Made by a program: the position numbers and the translations under genes. Source: Mesorhizobium sp. 113-3-3 (GTDB lineage Bacteria > Pseudomonadota > Alphaproteobacteria > Rhizobiales > Rhizobiaceae). Taken from it: a stretch of DNA of 64,000 nt. Location of the stretch: contig NZ_AP023243.1 of assembly GCF_016756495.1 (NCBI RefSeq), positions 4,530,501-4,594,500 of the forward strand, read 5' to 3'. The notes beneath the pieces were generated by a model. The model was not told the origin of the DNA and did no database searches. It saw nothing but the letters and a program-made list of their open reading frames with translations. Below, one piece after another: positions 56,461 through 64,000 of this stretch (position 1 is its first letter; the number at the start of each line of letters is the position of its first letter).

Positions 56461-57531
56461 ATGAGACTGTTCTGGAGACCGGCGACGGCGTTCGCATTGG
56501 CGTTGCTATGCGCCTGCCTGGGCATGGCGCGCGCCCAGCAACAGCCGGAAAATATCCCGTGGGAGAACAGCATGGCCATCGCCCAGAAGATGGCAATGGT
56601 GCTCCTGGAACGGCAGACCGGATCGAAGGGCCTGCCGCTGGCGTCCTTCGCCATCGAGGTCGATCTCAATCTGGACGGCTTGCCTGAAATCTTCGCCTAC
56701 CGCTATGCGCCGGGCTGCGACGGGGTCAAATGCGGCAACTTCCTGTTCGTCCTGGAAGACGACAGCTATCATGAGGTTCTGGGCGACATTCCCGGCGTGC
56801 GACTGGTGCCGCAGGACAAGATCGCACTCAGCCCCTTCAAACGTAACGATTTTTTCGACATCCAATCCGACACGCTGACGATCGGTTGGGACGGAAAGCG
56901 CTATCTCGACGCTTCCACCTTCCCGGCTTCGACGCTCGATGGCGCAGCCTTCGTGGCCGCCTGTCAGAAAAACAAGTTGGGCGAGCAGCCGGCCGAGGGG
57001 GAAGCGGAACAGGCGGCCACGGCATGCCAATGCCAGGTCAACCGATTTCAGGTCGTCGGCTTCAAACAGGCCGACCTTGATGCCTACACGGCTTCGATTG
57101 CCGGGCAGGAAATCGAGTATCCAATAGGCGACAAGGAAGATGCCTGGCTCGCTTTGTCGAAAAGTGCCCAGGACGTCGCCACCGGCTGTGACGTGGCGAG
57201 CGGCAAAAGCCAATGGCCGCCGGCCTATTTCGATCATGGGGACCAGCCGCAGCAGAAGCTGAACTTCAATGGCTTCCTCGACGCCTGCCCGGTGCAGGAT
57301 TTCATCCTGACCAACCACAAGACTGGTTCGCCGGACCGCGCGCTCGCGCTTTGCGGATGCGTCGCGCGCGAAATCCCGACCTATGGCGTCAGCCAGCAGG
57401 GGCTCGACCTCCTGGCGCAATATTATCGCGACGAGATATCTGACGCCGATATCGAGGCCCAGGACGCCGATCTGCTGACGGCGCACGACAAGGCGTCGGA
57501 AGCCTGCCTCAGCCAGTTTCCGGTGAAATGA
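56461..57531 (+). CDS. secreted hypothetical protein
   Basis: A 356-residue protein from ATG 56461, 25 bases after the P450 stop. A Sec signal (MRLFWRPATAFALALLCACL, cleavage near 'ARAQQQ') leads to a mature part with a calcium-type loop 'DLNLDGLPEIFAYRYAPG' and many cysteines, including a 'CQCQVNRF' and 'LCGCVAREI' pair that mark two similar C-terminal halves. No catalytic motif is recognised. Its stop abuts that of the convergent cupin gene. Confidence 0.85.
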   Translation: MRLFWRPATAFALALLCACLGMARAQQQPENIPWENSMAIAQKMAMVLLERQTGSKGLPLASFAIEVDLNLDGLPEIFAYRYAPGCDGVKCGNFLFVLEDDSYHEVLGDIPGVRLVPQDKIALSPFKRNDFFDIQSDTLTIGWDGKRYLDASTFPASTLDGAAFVAACQKNKLGEQPAEGEAEQAATACQCQVNRFQVVGFKQADLDAYTASIAGQEIEYPIGDKEDAWLALSKSAQDVATGCDVASGKSQWPPAYFDHGDQPQQKLNFNGFLDACPVQDFILTNHKTGSPDRALALCGCVAREIPTYGVSQQGLDLLAQYYRDEISDADIEAQDADLLTAHDKASEACLSQFPVK

Positions 57532-57876
57532 TCACAGCTTGATCACATACTCCTTGCGGGTCGTTTCAAGCACTTCCCAGCTGCCCCTGAAGCCCGGCCT
57601 CAGAACGAAACTGTCGCCGGTCTTGACGGTGTGAGCTTGCCCCCCATCTTCCGCGATCACCGAAACGCCGGACAGGATGTGGCAGAACTCCCATTCGTCA
57701 TAGACGATGCGCCATTTGCCGGGAGTCGATTCCCAGATGCCGGCATAGAGGCCGCCGTCCCGCTCCTCGACATTCCAGGTACGGAATTTCGGATCGCCCG
57801 AGATCAGCCGGTCCGGCGCGGGCGCGCCGGATTCGGGTTCGACGCTCTTGGTGTCGACTGAAAGAAAAGCAGCCAT
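57532..57876 (-). CDS. cupin protein (DUF861/EutQ-like)
   Basis: A 114-residue single cupin domain from ATG 57876. 'GGLYAGIWESTPGKWRIVYD', 'EFCHILSGVSVIAEDGG' and 'GDSFVLRPGFRGSWEVLE' are the beta-barrel and ligand segments of the DUF861 'cupin_3' family. It follows metY after six bases in the same unit. The ligand is unknown; a small polyamine or amino-acid derivative binder is typical of the family. Confidence 0.9.
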   Translation of the reverse strand: MAAFLSVDTKSVEPESGAPAPDRLISGDPKFRTWNVEERDGGLYAGIWESTPGKWRIVYDEWEFCHILSGVSVIAEDGGQAHTVKTGDSFVLRPGFRGSWEVLETTRKEYVIKL

Positions 57877-57882
57877 CAGCAA

Positions 57883-59163
57883 TCAAACCTTGGCGAGTGC
57901 CTGTTCGAGGTCGGCGACGATATCGGTAACGTCCTCGATGCCGATCGAAAGCCGCACGGTGTCCGGGCCGGCGCCGGCCTTGACCTTCTGCTCGTCGGAA
58001 AGCTGGCGGTGCGTGGTCGAGGCCGGGTGGATGACCAGCGATTTGGTGTCGCCGACATTGGCCAGGTGCGAGAACAGTTCCAGCGCCTCGACGAATTTGA
58101 CGCCGGCCTCGTAGCCGCCCTTGAGGCCGAAGGTGAACACGGCGCCTGCGCCCAGCGGCGAGTATTTCTTCTGCAGCGCATTGTTCTTGTCGCTGGGAAG
58201 GCCGGGATAATTCACCCAGGCAACCTTGGGGTGATTGGACAGCCAGCCGGCGACGGTGACGGCGTTGTCGCAATGGCGCTGCATGCGCAGCGGTAGGGTT
58301 TCCAGGCCGGTCAGGATGAGGAAGGCGTTGAACGGCGAGATCGCCGGGCCGAGATCGCGCAGGCCGAGCACGCGCGCGGCGATGGCGAAAGCGAAATTGC
58401 CGAAGGTTTCGTGCAGGACGAGGCCGCCATATTCGGGGCGCGGCTCGGACAGCATCGGGTATTTGCCCGACTTCGACCAGTCGAAGGTGCCGCCATCGAC
58501 TATGACGCCGCCGATCGAATTGCCGTGGCCGCCGATGAACTTGGTCAGCGAATGGACGACGATGTCGGCGCCATGCTCGATCGGCCGGATCAGATAGGGC
58601 GAGGCCAGCGTGTTGTCGACGATCAGCGGCAGGCCATGCTTGCGGGCGATGTCGCCGATCTTCTCGATGTCGACGAAAGTGCCGCCAGGATTGGCCAGGC
58701 TCTCGATGAAGATCGCTTTGGTCCTGTCGTCGATCTGGCTCTCGAAGGTCGAGATGTCGTTGGTATCGGCCCAACGCACCTCCCAGCCATAATTCTTGAA
58801 GGCATGGCCGAACTGGTTGATCGAGCCGCCATAAAGCCTGGTCGCGGCGACGAAATTGTCGCCCGGCTGCATCAGATTGTGGAACACGATGACCTGCGCG
58901 GCGTGGCCGGACGCGACCGCAAGGGCGGCCGTTCCGCCCTCAAGTGCGGCGACGCGCTCTTCAAGCACGGCCTGCGTCGGGTTCATGATGCGGGTGTAGA
59001 TGTTGCCGAAGGCCTTCAGGCCGAACAGCGACGCGGCGTGGTCGGCATCGTCGAAGACGAAGGAGGTCGTCTGGTAGATCGGCGTGGCGCGCGCGCCGGT
59101 GGCCGGATCGGGCTTGGCGCCGGCATGGACGGCGAGCGTGTTGAAACCGGGCGTACGGGTCAC
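57883..59163 (-). CDS. metY: O-acetylhomoserine sulfhydrylase (aminocarboxypropyltransferase)
   Basis: A 426-residue PLP enzyme of the Cys/Met metabolism family. It joins O-acetylhomoserine and sulfide to make homocysteine for methionine synthesis. GTG 59163 has GGGAGG six bases upstream. PLP lysine is Lys208 in 'VHSLTKFIGGHGNS'; 'YTRIMNPT', 'EGGTAALAVASGHAA' and 'STTHRQL' are also diagnostic. The length (over 420) distinguishes it from the 390-residue MetB/MetZ type. Its 160-base leader contains a hairpin. Confidence 0.95.
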   Translation of the reverse strand: MTRTPGFNTLAVHAGAKPDPATGARATPIYQTTSFVFDDADHAASLFGLKAFGNIYTRIMNPTQAVLEERVAALEGGTAALAVASGHAAQVIVFHNLMQPGDNFVAATRLYGGSINQFGHAFKNYGWEVRWADTNDISTFESQIDDRTKAIFIESLANPGGTFVDIEKIGDIARKHGLPLIVDNTLASPYLIRPIEHGADIVVHSLTKFIGGHGNSIGGVIVDGGTFDWSKSGKYPMLSEPRPEYGGLVLHETFGNFAFAIAARVLGLRDLGPAISPFNAFLILTGLETLPLRMQRHCDNAVTVAGWLSNHPKVAWVNYPGLPSDKNNALQKKYSPLGAGAVFTFGLKGGYEAGVKFVEALELFSHLANVGDTKSLVIHPASTTHRQLSDEQKVKAGAGPDTVRLSIGIEDVTDIVADLEQALAKV

Positions 59164-59195
59164 TTAAAACCTCCCTCGAGAAATTTCTGAAAATC

Positions 59196-59221
59196 GCCGG
59201 GCATTCTTGGCGAAGCCCGGC
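59196..59221 (-). promoter_or_regulatory. hairpin in the metY leader
   Basis: GCCGGGC and GCCCGGC, 12 bases apart, form a strong stem ending 33 bases before the metY start, followed by GATTTTCAG on the sense strand. The leader shows no match that I can recognise to SAM-II or SAH riboswitch consensus. It could be an attenuator. Confidence 0.4.
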
Positions 59222-59323
59222 TCGGAATGCAAAGAAGAAAATACCCTTCGGCGTGAGACCTTCGACGAAGCTGCAGGAAAATACGGCGTTAGCCGGAATA
59301 TTTTTGCGCTTCTCGCTGGCGGC

Positions 59324-59845
59324 CTATTTCTGACGCACGCCGAAACTCTGGAAACCCTGCCGCATCAGCGGTTTCTTCGACGACAGGACGCCTGAATTGA
59401 CGCCGGTCCAGCCGATCTCACCGGAGAGCTTGCCGTACTCGATCTTGGGGCAGCGGTTCATCACCACCTTGATGCCGGCGGCTTCGGCGCGCGCGGCGGC
59501 CTCGTCATGACGCACGCCAAGCTGCATCCAGATGACTTTCGGCAAGGGGTCGAGCCGCAGCACCTCGTCGACGATGCCAGGCACCGCCGATGCGGCGCGA
59601 AAAATGTCGACCATGTCGATCGGCCCCGGAATATCGGCCAGCCTGGCATAGGTCATCCGGCCGAGGATCTCCTTGCCGGCCTGACCGGGATTGATCGGGA
59701 TCACCGAAAACCCCTTGGCCAGCAGGTATTTCAGCACGAAATAGCTCGGCCGCACGTCGTTGGCCGACGCGCCGACCATGGCGATGGTCTTCACCGAATT
59801 GAGGATGTCGCCGATGTAGGCATTGTCGTAGCTATCGTGATTCAT
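59324..59845 (-). CDS. CoA-binding-domain protein (YccU-like)
   Basis: A 173-residue Rossmann-fold protein of the small CoA-binding family. The N terminus 'VKTIAMVGASANDVRPSYFV' and 'GFSVIPINPGQAGKEILG', with 'VIWMQLGVRHDEAAARAEAA' and 'VVMNRCPKIEY', match YccU. The role is uncertain. It overlaps the AAA ATPase gene (ATGA) and precedes metY by 160 bases. Confidence 0.92.
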   Translation of the reverse strand: MNHDSYDNAYIGDILNSVKTIAMVGASANDVRPSYFVLKYLLAKGFSVIPINPGQAGKEILGRMTYARLADIPGPIDMVDIFRAASAVPGIVDEVLRLDPLPKVIWMQLGVRHDEAAARAEAAGIKVVMNRCPKIEYGKLSGEIGWTGVNSGVLSSKKPLMRQGFQSFGVRQK

Positions 59846-60618
59846 GCCTCGTCCTCATACAACGCCTCAGTGAGAAAACCATCCGGGTCATTGCTGAAAT
59901 CGCGCAACATGCGGAAATGGTCCGTATCACGAAAGTCGGCAGGCTCGAGCCCGAAGCGGCTGATGCGGAACAGCTGCGCTCCGGGACAAGCCATCAGCAG
60001 CGGTGAGTGCGTGGCCATGATCACCTGCGCGGTGCCCGACTGGTCCATGCGCCGCAGCATCTTCAGCAATTCGATCTGGCGCGACGGCGACAGTGCGCTT
60101 TCCGGCTCGTCGAGGATGTAGATGCCTTGCCTGCGGCAGCGCTCCTCGAAGAAGCGGATAAAGCCTTCGCCATGCGACCAGGACAGGAAATCCGGCGGAG
60201 CCCCACCAGACGTCAGCGCCGCCTGATCGAGGTAACGAGCGACCGAGTAGAAGGATTCGGCGCGAAAGAACCAGCCGGCAGTGACTTTTGGCAGCCAGTG
60301 ACCCCGGAATGTGTCTGCCAGCGCAGCGCCACTCTTGTCGATGGCGCCGGAGTGGTCGACTGGGCGATAGCCTTTGCCGCCACCGGCCTCGTCGTAGCCG
60401 GCCAGCGCGCCGATCGCCTCAAGAAGCGTGGATTTGCCGGTGCCGTTCTCGCCAACGATAATGGTGATCGGCGTGGTGAATTCGAGTTCGAATTCGTGGC
60501 CGCGAAACAGTGGCAGGTTCCAGGGGTACTTTTCCCAGTCCTCGACTCGCGTCGGTTCAAGCAGGATGCGCTTGAGATAGGGGGCCTTGAGCCGCGTCAG
60601 TTGCTTGCGGTAGGCCAT
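59842..60618 (-). CDS. AAA-family ATPase, single-domain RecF/SMC-like
   Basis: A 258-residue ATPase from ATG 60618. Walker A 'GENGTGKSTLLEAIGALAG' is at about 56-74, Walker B 'IYILDEPESALSPSRQ', and 'VIMATHSPLLMACP' is the H-loop region. It resembles the small stand-alone ABC/SMC-type ATPases (predicted ATPases with an insert between A and B motifs) rather than a transporter: no signature LSGGQ is visible. Coupled to the VOC gene upstream and the CoA-binding gene downstream. Function unknown. Confidence 0.9.
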   Translation of the reverse strand: MAYRKQLTRLKAPYLKRILLEPTRVEDWEKYPWNLPLFRGHEFELEFTTPITIIVGENGTGKSTLLEAIGALAGYDEAGGGKGYRPVDHSGAIDKSGAALADTFRGHWLPKVTAGWFFRAESFYSVARYLDQAALTSGGAPPDFLSWSHGEGFIRFFEERCRRQGIYILDEPESALSPSRQIELLKMLRRMDQSGTAQVIMATHSPLLMACPGAQLFRISRFGLEPADFRDTDHFRMLRDFSNDPDGFLTEALYEDEA

Positions 60619-61058
60619 CAATCAGGCAGCGAAATCGTGCCGTCTTCCGCGATCGGAAAGGCCGGATTGTGCGCCACTTCCCAGATATGGCCGTCGGCAT
60701 CGGCGAAATAGCCGTACCAGCCGCCCCAGAAGGCGCGGCCGGCCGGCTTGACGATGCGGCCGCCTGCCTTTTCCGCCATGGCGAGCACCTCGTCGACTTC
60801 TGCGTCGGAGCGGGTGTTGTAGGCGAGATAGACGGCGGAAGGTGCCTTGGTGAAGGCAAGCCCCGCATCCGCCTCGGCGCTGACGCGCGGAAACAGGCCG
60901 AGAATGGCCCCGCCCATCTGGAAGAAGGCGACGCCGTCGGTGATGCCGGTATGCCGTTTCAGGCCCATTGCCTCGTAGAAACGCACCGCGCGATCGAGAT
61001 CGTCCGTCGCGATCGTGATGATGGAGATGCGCGGTTCCAAGGTTACTCGTCCGTCCAT
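60618..61058 (-). CDS. VOC-family protein
   Basis: A 146-residue VOC protein. 'ISIITIATDDLDRAVRFYEA' and 'GGWYGYFADADGHIWEVAHN' are the typical start and end of the two modules. ATG 61058 lies inside the end of the enoyl-CoA hydratase gene (16 bases), so the genes are translationally linked. Substrate unknown. Confidence 0.9.
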   Translation of the reverse strand: MDGRVTLEPRISIITIATDDLDRAVRFYEAMGLKRHTGITDGVAFFQMGGAILGLFPRVSAEADAGLAFTKAPSAVYLAYNTRSDAEVDEVLAMAEKAGGRIVKPAGRAFWGGWYGYFADADGHIWEVAHNPAFPIAEDGTISLPD

Positions 61059-61864
61059 TCCGGCTTGCGCTTGCCGATAAAGGCCCCGATGCCTTCTTCC
61101 GCGTCGCGCGCCAGCATGTTCTCGACCATGACGCGGCCGGTATAGGCATAGGCGTCCGCCAGTCCCATTTCGGCCTGCGCGTAGAAGGCTTCCTTGCCGG
61201 TCTTGACCACCAAAGATGATTTGGAAGCAATGGTTTGCGCGTATTTGGTGACGATCTGATTCAGGTATTCGCGCGGCACGACGCGGTTGACCAGGCCGAA
61301 TTCCTTGGCGGTTGCCGCGTCGATCGTCTCGCCCGTCAACAGCATCTCCATCGCCTGCTTGCGTGAGACATTGCGCGACAGCGCCACCATCGGTGTCGAG
61401 CAGAACAGGCCGATGTTGACGCCCGGCGTGCAGAACGTCGCCTCATGCGAGGCGATTGCAAGGTCGCAACTGGCGACCAGTTGCAAGCCGGCGGCTGTCG
61501 CCAGGCCGTCGACTTCGGCGATGACCGGCAAGGGATGGCGCACGATCGCCTGCATCAGCTGGGCACAAGCGGCAAAGGTCTCTTCAAAGAAGCCCTTGCC
61601 GCGGTCGGTATCGGCGCGGCGCGCCGTCATTTCCTTGAGATCATGGCCGGCACAGAACACTTTTCCCGCAGCCGACAGCACGATGACGCGAACGGCTTTG
61701 TCGGCCTTGGCGCGGTCGAGTTCCGCCGTCAGCGCCGCCATCACCGCCAGCGACAGGGCGTTGGCGGGCGGATTGGCGAGGGTGAGGCGCAGCACGCCCT
61801 TGTCCAGCCTGCTCGTAACCGGCCCCTCGACAGCGGTAGGCTTGATGGCAAGGATTTCGGCCAT
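61043..61864 (-). CDS. enoyl-CoA hydratase/isomerase family protein
   Basis: A 273-residue crotonase-fold protein. The oxyanion-hole segments are 'VFCAGHDLKEM' and 'VDGLATAAGLQLVASCDLAI'; the usual acid pair in 'EVDGLATAAGLQ' and later helix is only partly kept, so hydratase versus isomerase or hydrolase activity is open. It ends 'IGKRKPEWTDE', typical for the enoyl-CoA hydratase group with a C-terminal His/Trp tail. First gene of the unit that leads to metY. Confidence 0.92.
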   Translation of the reverse strand: MAEILAIKPTAVEGPVTSRLDKGVLRLTLANPPANALSLAVMAALTAELDRAKADKAVRVIVLSAAGKVFCAGHDLKEMTARRADTDRGKGFFEETFAACAQLMQAIVRHPLPVIAEVDGLATAAGLQLVASCDLAIASHEATFCTPGVNIGLFCSTPMVALSRNVSRKQAMEMLLTGETIDAATAKEFGLVNRVVPREYLNQIVTKYAQTIASKSSLVVKTGKEAFYAQAEMGLADAYAYTGRVMVENMLARDAEEGIGAFIGKRKPEWTDE

Positions 61865-62018
61865 GGAAGGTCTCCGCGATTCCGGTCGGCGTTGGCAGAC
61901 TATCTAATATCGGATCGGGCTTCGTCCAACACCCATCGCTTGCGCCAGATGGCTGAAGGTGTTGCCAGAGGCGCCCTGCCGCGCTCATAGAGGTTTGGCC
62001 TAAAAGCGAGAGAACGAG

Positions 62019-62468
62019 ATGCCCGCCCAGACCAACCTCAAGCCGGTGCTGACCGCAGCGCAAGTCAACACGCTGATGGAAACCGTCTATCCGCAACTCA
62101 ACGACCAGTTCAGATATTACGAGGCCATCGACGTGTTTCCGGGCGGCTGCACCGTGCGGCTCAATGCCGGCGAGCGGCATTTGCGCCCGGGCGGCACCGT
62201 ATCCGGTCCCTCGCTGTTCACGCTGGCCGACATTGGCGGCTATGTCTGTGTGCTCTCCCATGCCGGGCCGGATGCGCTTTCCGTGACGGTCAATCTCGAC
62301 ATCAACTTCGTGCGCAAAGCCGAGGCCGGGCCGATCGACGGCCATTGCCGCATCCTGAAGCTCGGAAAGAGCCTGATGGTGTTCGATATCGACATCGTTG
62401 CCGGGCCGGAAGGACACACGATCGCGCACGCGACTGGCACCTATTCGATCCCGCCGAAGCGGGTGTGA
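62019..62468 (+). CDS. PaaI-like hotdog-fold thioesterase
   Basis: A 149-residue hotdog protein of the PaaI type. 'HLRPGGTVSGPSLFTLADIG' is the conserved central helix segment with its catalytic-region glycine, and 'VTVNLDINFVRKAEAGP' the strand after it. It should hydrolyse an acyl- or aryl-CoA. It is transcribed divergently from the enoyl-CoA hydratase gene. Confidence 0.9.
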   Translation: MPAQTNLKPVLTAAQVNTLMETVYPQLNDQFRYYEAIDVFPGGCTVRLNAGERHLRPGGTVSGPSLFTLADIGGYVCVLSHAGPDALSVTVNLDINFVRKAEAGPIDGHCRILKLGKSLMVFDIDIVAGPEGHTIAHATGTYSIPPKRV

Positions 62469-62506
62469 TATTGACGCTGGCAACCAGAAGCGCCCCGGAA
62501 CACGCA

Positions 62507-62905
62507 ATGAAGAATTATTTCGCCTTGGTCGAGAAAGACCCCGACAGCGCGTTCGGTATTCGCTTTCCCGACATTCCCGGATGTTTTTCGGCCGCGGATA
62601 CGGCCGAGGACCTCGTACCCAATGCGGTTGAAGCCTTGCAATTGTGGGCGGAGGATATGCCGGCTCCAGAGCCGTCCAGCCACGAAGCGATTTTTGCTCT
62701 TCCCGATATACGCAACGCGCTTGCCGAAGGCGGCTATCTGGTCTCGGTGCCGCTCATCGACAATGACAGCGCTGTCGTGAGGGCGAATGTGACTTTCGAG
62801 CGCGGTGTCTTGCGGGCGATTGACGCCGCGGCACGGGAACGTGGCATAACGCGATCAGCATTCCTTTCCAGCGCGGCTCGCAAGGAAATCGAGGCAAAGC
62901 ACTGA
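62507..62905 (+). CDS. HicB-family antitoxin-like protein, no HicA neighbour
   Basis: A 132-residue HicB protein: N-terminal partial RNase-H-like fold 'YFALVEKDPDSAFGIRFPDI', 'GCFSAADTAEDLVPNAVEAL', and a C-terminal ribbon-helix-helix/HTH-like 'AIDAAARERGITRSAFLSSA'. HicB neutralises HicA mRNA interferase and represses its own promoter. No HicA (60-80 residues with a double-stranded RNA-binding fold) is found in the 38 bases before it or the 257 after it. It may be an orphan or a stand-alone regulator. Confidence 0.88.
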   Translation: MKNYFALVEKDPDSAFGIRFPDIPGCFSAADTAEDLVPNAVEALQLWAEDMPAPEPSSHEAIFALPDIRNALAEGGYLVSVPLIDNDSAVVRANVTFERGVLRAIDAAARERGITRSAFLSSAARKEIEAKH

Positions 62906-63010
62906 GATCACCCCAAACAAGCAGTCGTTGATCGATGTGGTAAAATAATACCTTTTATTCAACCTATTGTTTTTGCTTAGTTTTTGTAGACATCTGCTTT
63001 TTCCCGCACC

Positions 63011-63039
63011 TTGACGCAACAACCACCCTCGCCTATAAG
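63011..63039 (+). promoter_or_regulatory. promoter of the rplM-rpsI operon
   Basis: TTGACG (63011-63016) and TATAAG (63034-63039) with a 17-base spacer, a strong vegetative promoter 124 bases before rplM. The upstream A/T-rich stretch at 62939-62980 could act as an UP element. Confidence 0.75.
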
Positions 63040-63162
63040 CCCTCACGAAGCAGCGGCCCGCAAAGGCCGCCGTTTTGTTATTGGCGGCGGGCAAGCGCTC
63101 ATCGCCAATCCAAGCAACAAGAAACGCCTTCGCTTTGAAGGTCAAAACCGAGAGCAGAAAAC

Positions 63163-63627
63163 ATGACAACCTTTTCGCAGAAGCCTGCGGATGTGGTGAA
63201 GAAGTGGATCCTGATCGACGCCGAAGGTCTCGTCGTTGGTCGTCTGGCCACTGTCATCGCCAATCATCTTCGCGGCAAGCACAAGCCGACCTTCACCCCG
63301 CATGTCGACGACGGCGACAATGTCATCGTCATCAATGCCGACAAGGTGGTGTTCACCGGCAAGAAATTCACCGACAAGGTCTATTACTGGCACACCGGCC
63401 ACCCCGGCGGCATCAAGGAGCGCACCGCGCGCCAGCTGCTCGAGGGTCGTTTCCCCGAGCGTGTCGTCGAGAAGGCCGTTGAGCGCATGGTCCCGCGTGG
63501 CCCGCTCGGCCGTCGCCAGATGAAGAACCTGCGCGTCTATGCAGGCGCAGAGCATCCGCATGTCGCCCAGCAGCCAGAAGTCCTCGACGTGGCCAAGCTG
63601 AATTCCAAGAACAAGAAGGTCGCATAA
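63163..63627 (+). CDS. rplM: 50S ribosomal protein L13
   Basis: A 154-residue L13. The family blocks '[20 protein letters not shown]', '[20 protein letters not shown]' and '[20 protein letters not shown]' are unaltered. It heads the universal rplM-rpsI operon; rpsI begins two bases after its stop. Confidence 0.98.
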   Translation: MTTFSQKPADVVKKWILIDAEGLVVGRLATVIANHLRGKHKPTFTPHVDDGDNVIVINADKVVFTGKKFTDKVYYWHTGHPGGIKERTARQLLEGRFPERVVEKAVERMVPRGPLGRRQMKNLRVYAGAEHPHVAQQPEVLDVAKLNSKNKKVA

Positions 63628-63628
63628 G

Positions 63629-64000
63629 ATGGCTGAGCTTTCCTCGCTCGCAGAACTGGGCGCCGCCACCGGCAACACCAATACGCAGGCCGCGGCACCC
63701 GTCCACGTCCAGAAGCTCGACAAGTCGGGCCGCGCCTATGCCACCGGCAAGCGCAAGAACGCCATTGCGCGTGTCTGGGTGAAGCCGGGTTCCGGCAAGA
63801 TCGTCGTCAACGACAAGGAATTCGCGACCTATTTCGCGCGTCCGGTCCTGCAGATGATCCTCAACCAGCCGATCATCGCTTCCAACCGCGCAGGCCAGTA
63901 CGACATCGTCGCCACCGTTGTCGGCGGCGGCCTCTCCGGCCAGGCCGGTGCGGTTCGTCACGGCATCTCCAAGGCGCTGACCTACTACGAGCCGGCGCTG
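63629..64000 (+). CDS. rpsI: 30S ribosomal protein S9, 5' part
   Basis: ATG 63629 starts two bases after the rplM stop; the frame is open to the window end (124 codons). A short acidic-neutral N-terminal extension ([20 protein letters not shown]) precedes '[19 protein letters not shown]', '[19 protein letters not shown]' and '[20 protein letters not shown]', the S9 core. The tRNA-contacting C-terminal basic tail is beyond the edge. Confidence 0.98.
   Translation, partial: MAELSSLAELGAATGNTNTQAAAPVHVQKLDKSGRAYATGKRKNAIARVWVKPGSGKIVVNDKEFATYFARPVLQMILNQPIIASNRAGQYDIVATVVGGGLSGQAGAVRHGISKALTYYEPAL

Noticed and set aside
59842..60618. AAA ATPase as part of a phage-defence pair
   Set aside because: The neighbours are metabolic (VOC, CoA-binding, enoyl-CoA hydratase); no nuclease or toxin partner is present.

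Overview
The window looks like chromosome from a member of the Rhizobiales, most likely Mesorhizobium or a close relative. The evidence is GC-rich coding sequence, a suf operon preceded by an Irr-type iron box, abundant CUT1, CUT2 and NitT/TauT ABC transporters, a GT39/LAB_N/GT2 lipid A decoration locus, and the long imperfect palindromes (RIME-like) typical of rhizobial intergenic DNA. The genus is inferred from family content and gene order; no database was searched.

Layout. 1-7361: iron-sulfur assembly operon on the minus strand (class I cysteine desulfurase, sufB, a small membrane protein, sufC, sufD, sufS, sufT, then a DUF4375 gene cut by the window edge), with a promoter and candidate Irr box at its head. 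7421-8767: alpha/beta hydrolase and a PaiB-like protein. 8780-12445: minus-strand unit for lipid A or core modification (GT2, LAB_N protein, GT39, PAP2 phosphatase). 12658-12802: a 57-bp tandem repeat. 12872-21602: tyrS, a YhdP/AsmA-like giant, Bcp peroxiredoxin, an acyltransferase plus di-iron hydroxylase pair, and an FkbM methyltransferase. 21763-23299: an M23 envelope peptidase and an unlisted 54-residue membrane protein. 23448-31257: a catabolic island with a 2-hydroxyacid oxidase, FadR-type regulator, VOC protein, NitT/TauT transporter, M20 amidohydrolase and a creatinase/ectoine-hydrolase-like protein. 31474-36378: ROK regulator, CUT2 sugar transporter and SDR. 36713-37083: tRNA-Val(TAC) and tRNA-Asp(GTC). 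37471-37986: secreted two-repeat cysteine-rich protein. 38153-47559: CUT1 sugar uptake and processing locus (RbsK, RbsD/FucU, UgpC-type ATPase, SBP, two permeases, small membrane protein, creatininase-like, SIS isomerase, aldo/keto reductase). 47696-53051: proteostasis block hupB-lon-clpX-clpP. 53390-57876: secreted protein, DAO flavoenzyme, cytochrome P450, secreted protein, cupin. 57883-61864: metY, CoA-binding protein, AAA ATPase, VOC, enoyl-CoA hydratase. 62019-62905: hotdog thioesterase and an orphan HicB. 63163-64000: rplM and the start of rpsI.

How the parts fit. The suf operon carries two mechanistically different cysteine desulfurases and is probably iron-controlled through Irr. The lipid A unit has the parts needed to make a polyprenyl-linked sugar donor, transfer the sugar, and remove a phosphate, which fits galacturonate replacing the 1-phosphate of lipid A. 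All three ABC importer operons have a strong palindrome just after the binding-protein gene, which would raise expression of the binding protein relative to the downstream genes. Most genes are ordinary core or transport genes. The best candidates for under-described biology are the suf-embedded small membrane protein, the creatinase-like/M20/NitT island and the lipid A cluster. I found no CRISPR array, prophage, transposase or defence island.
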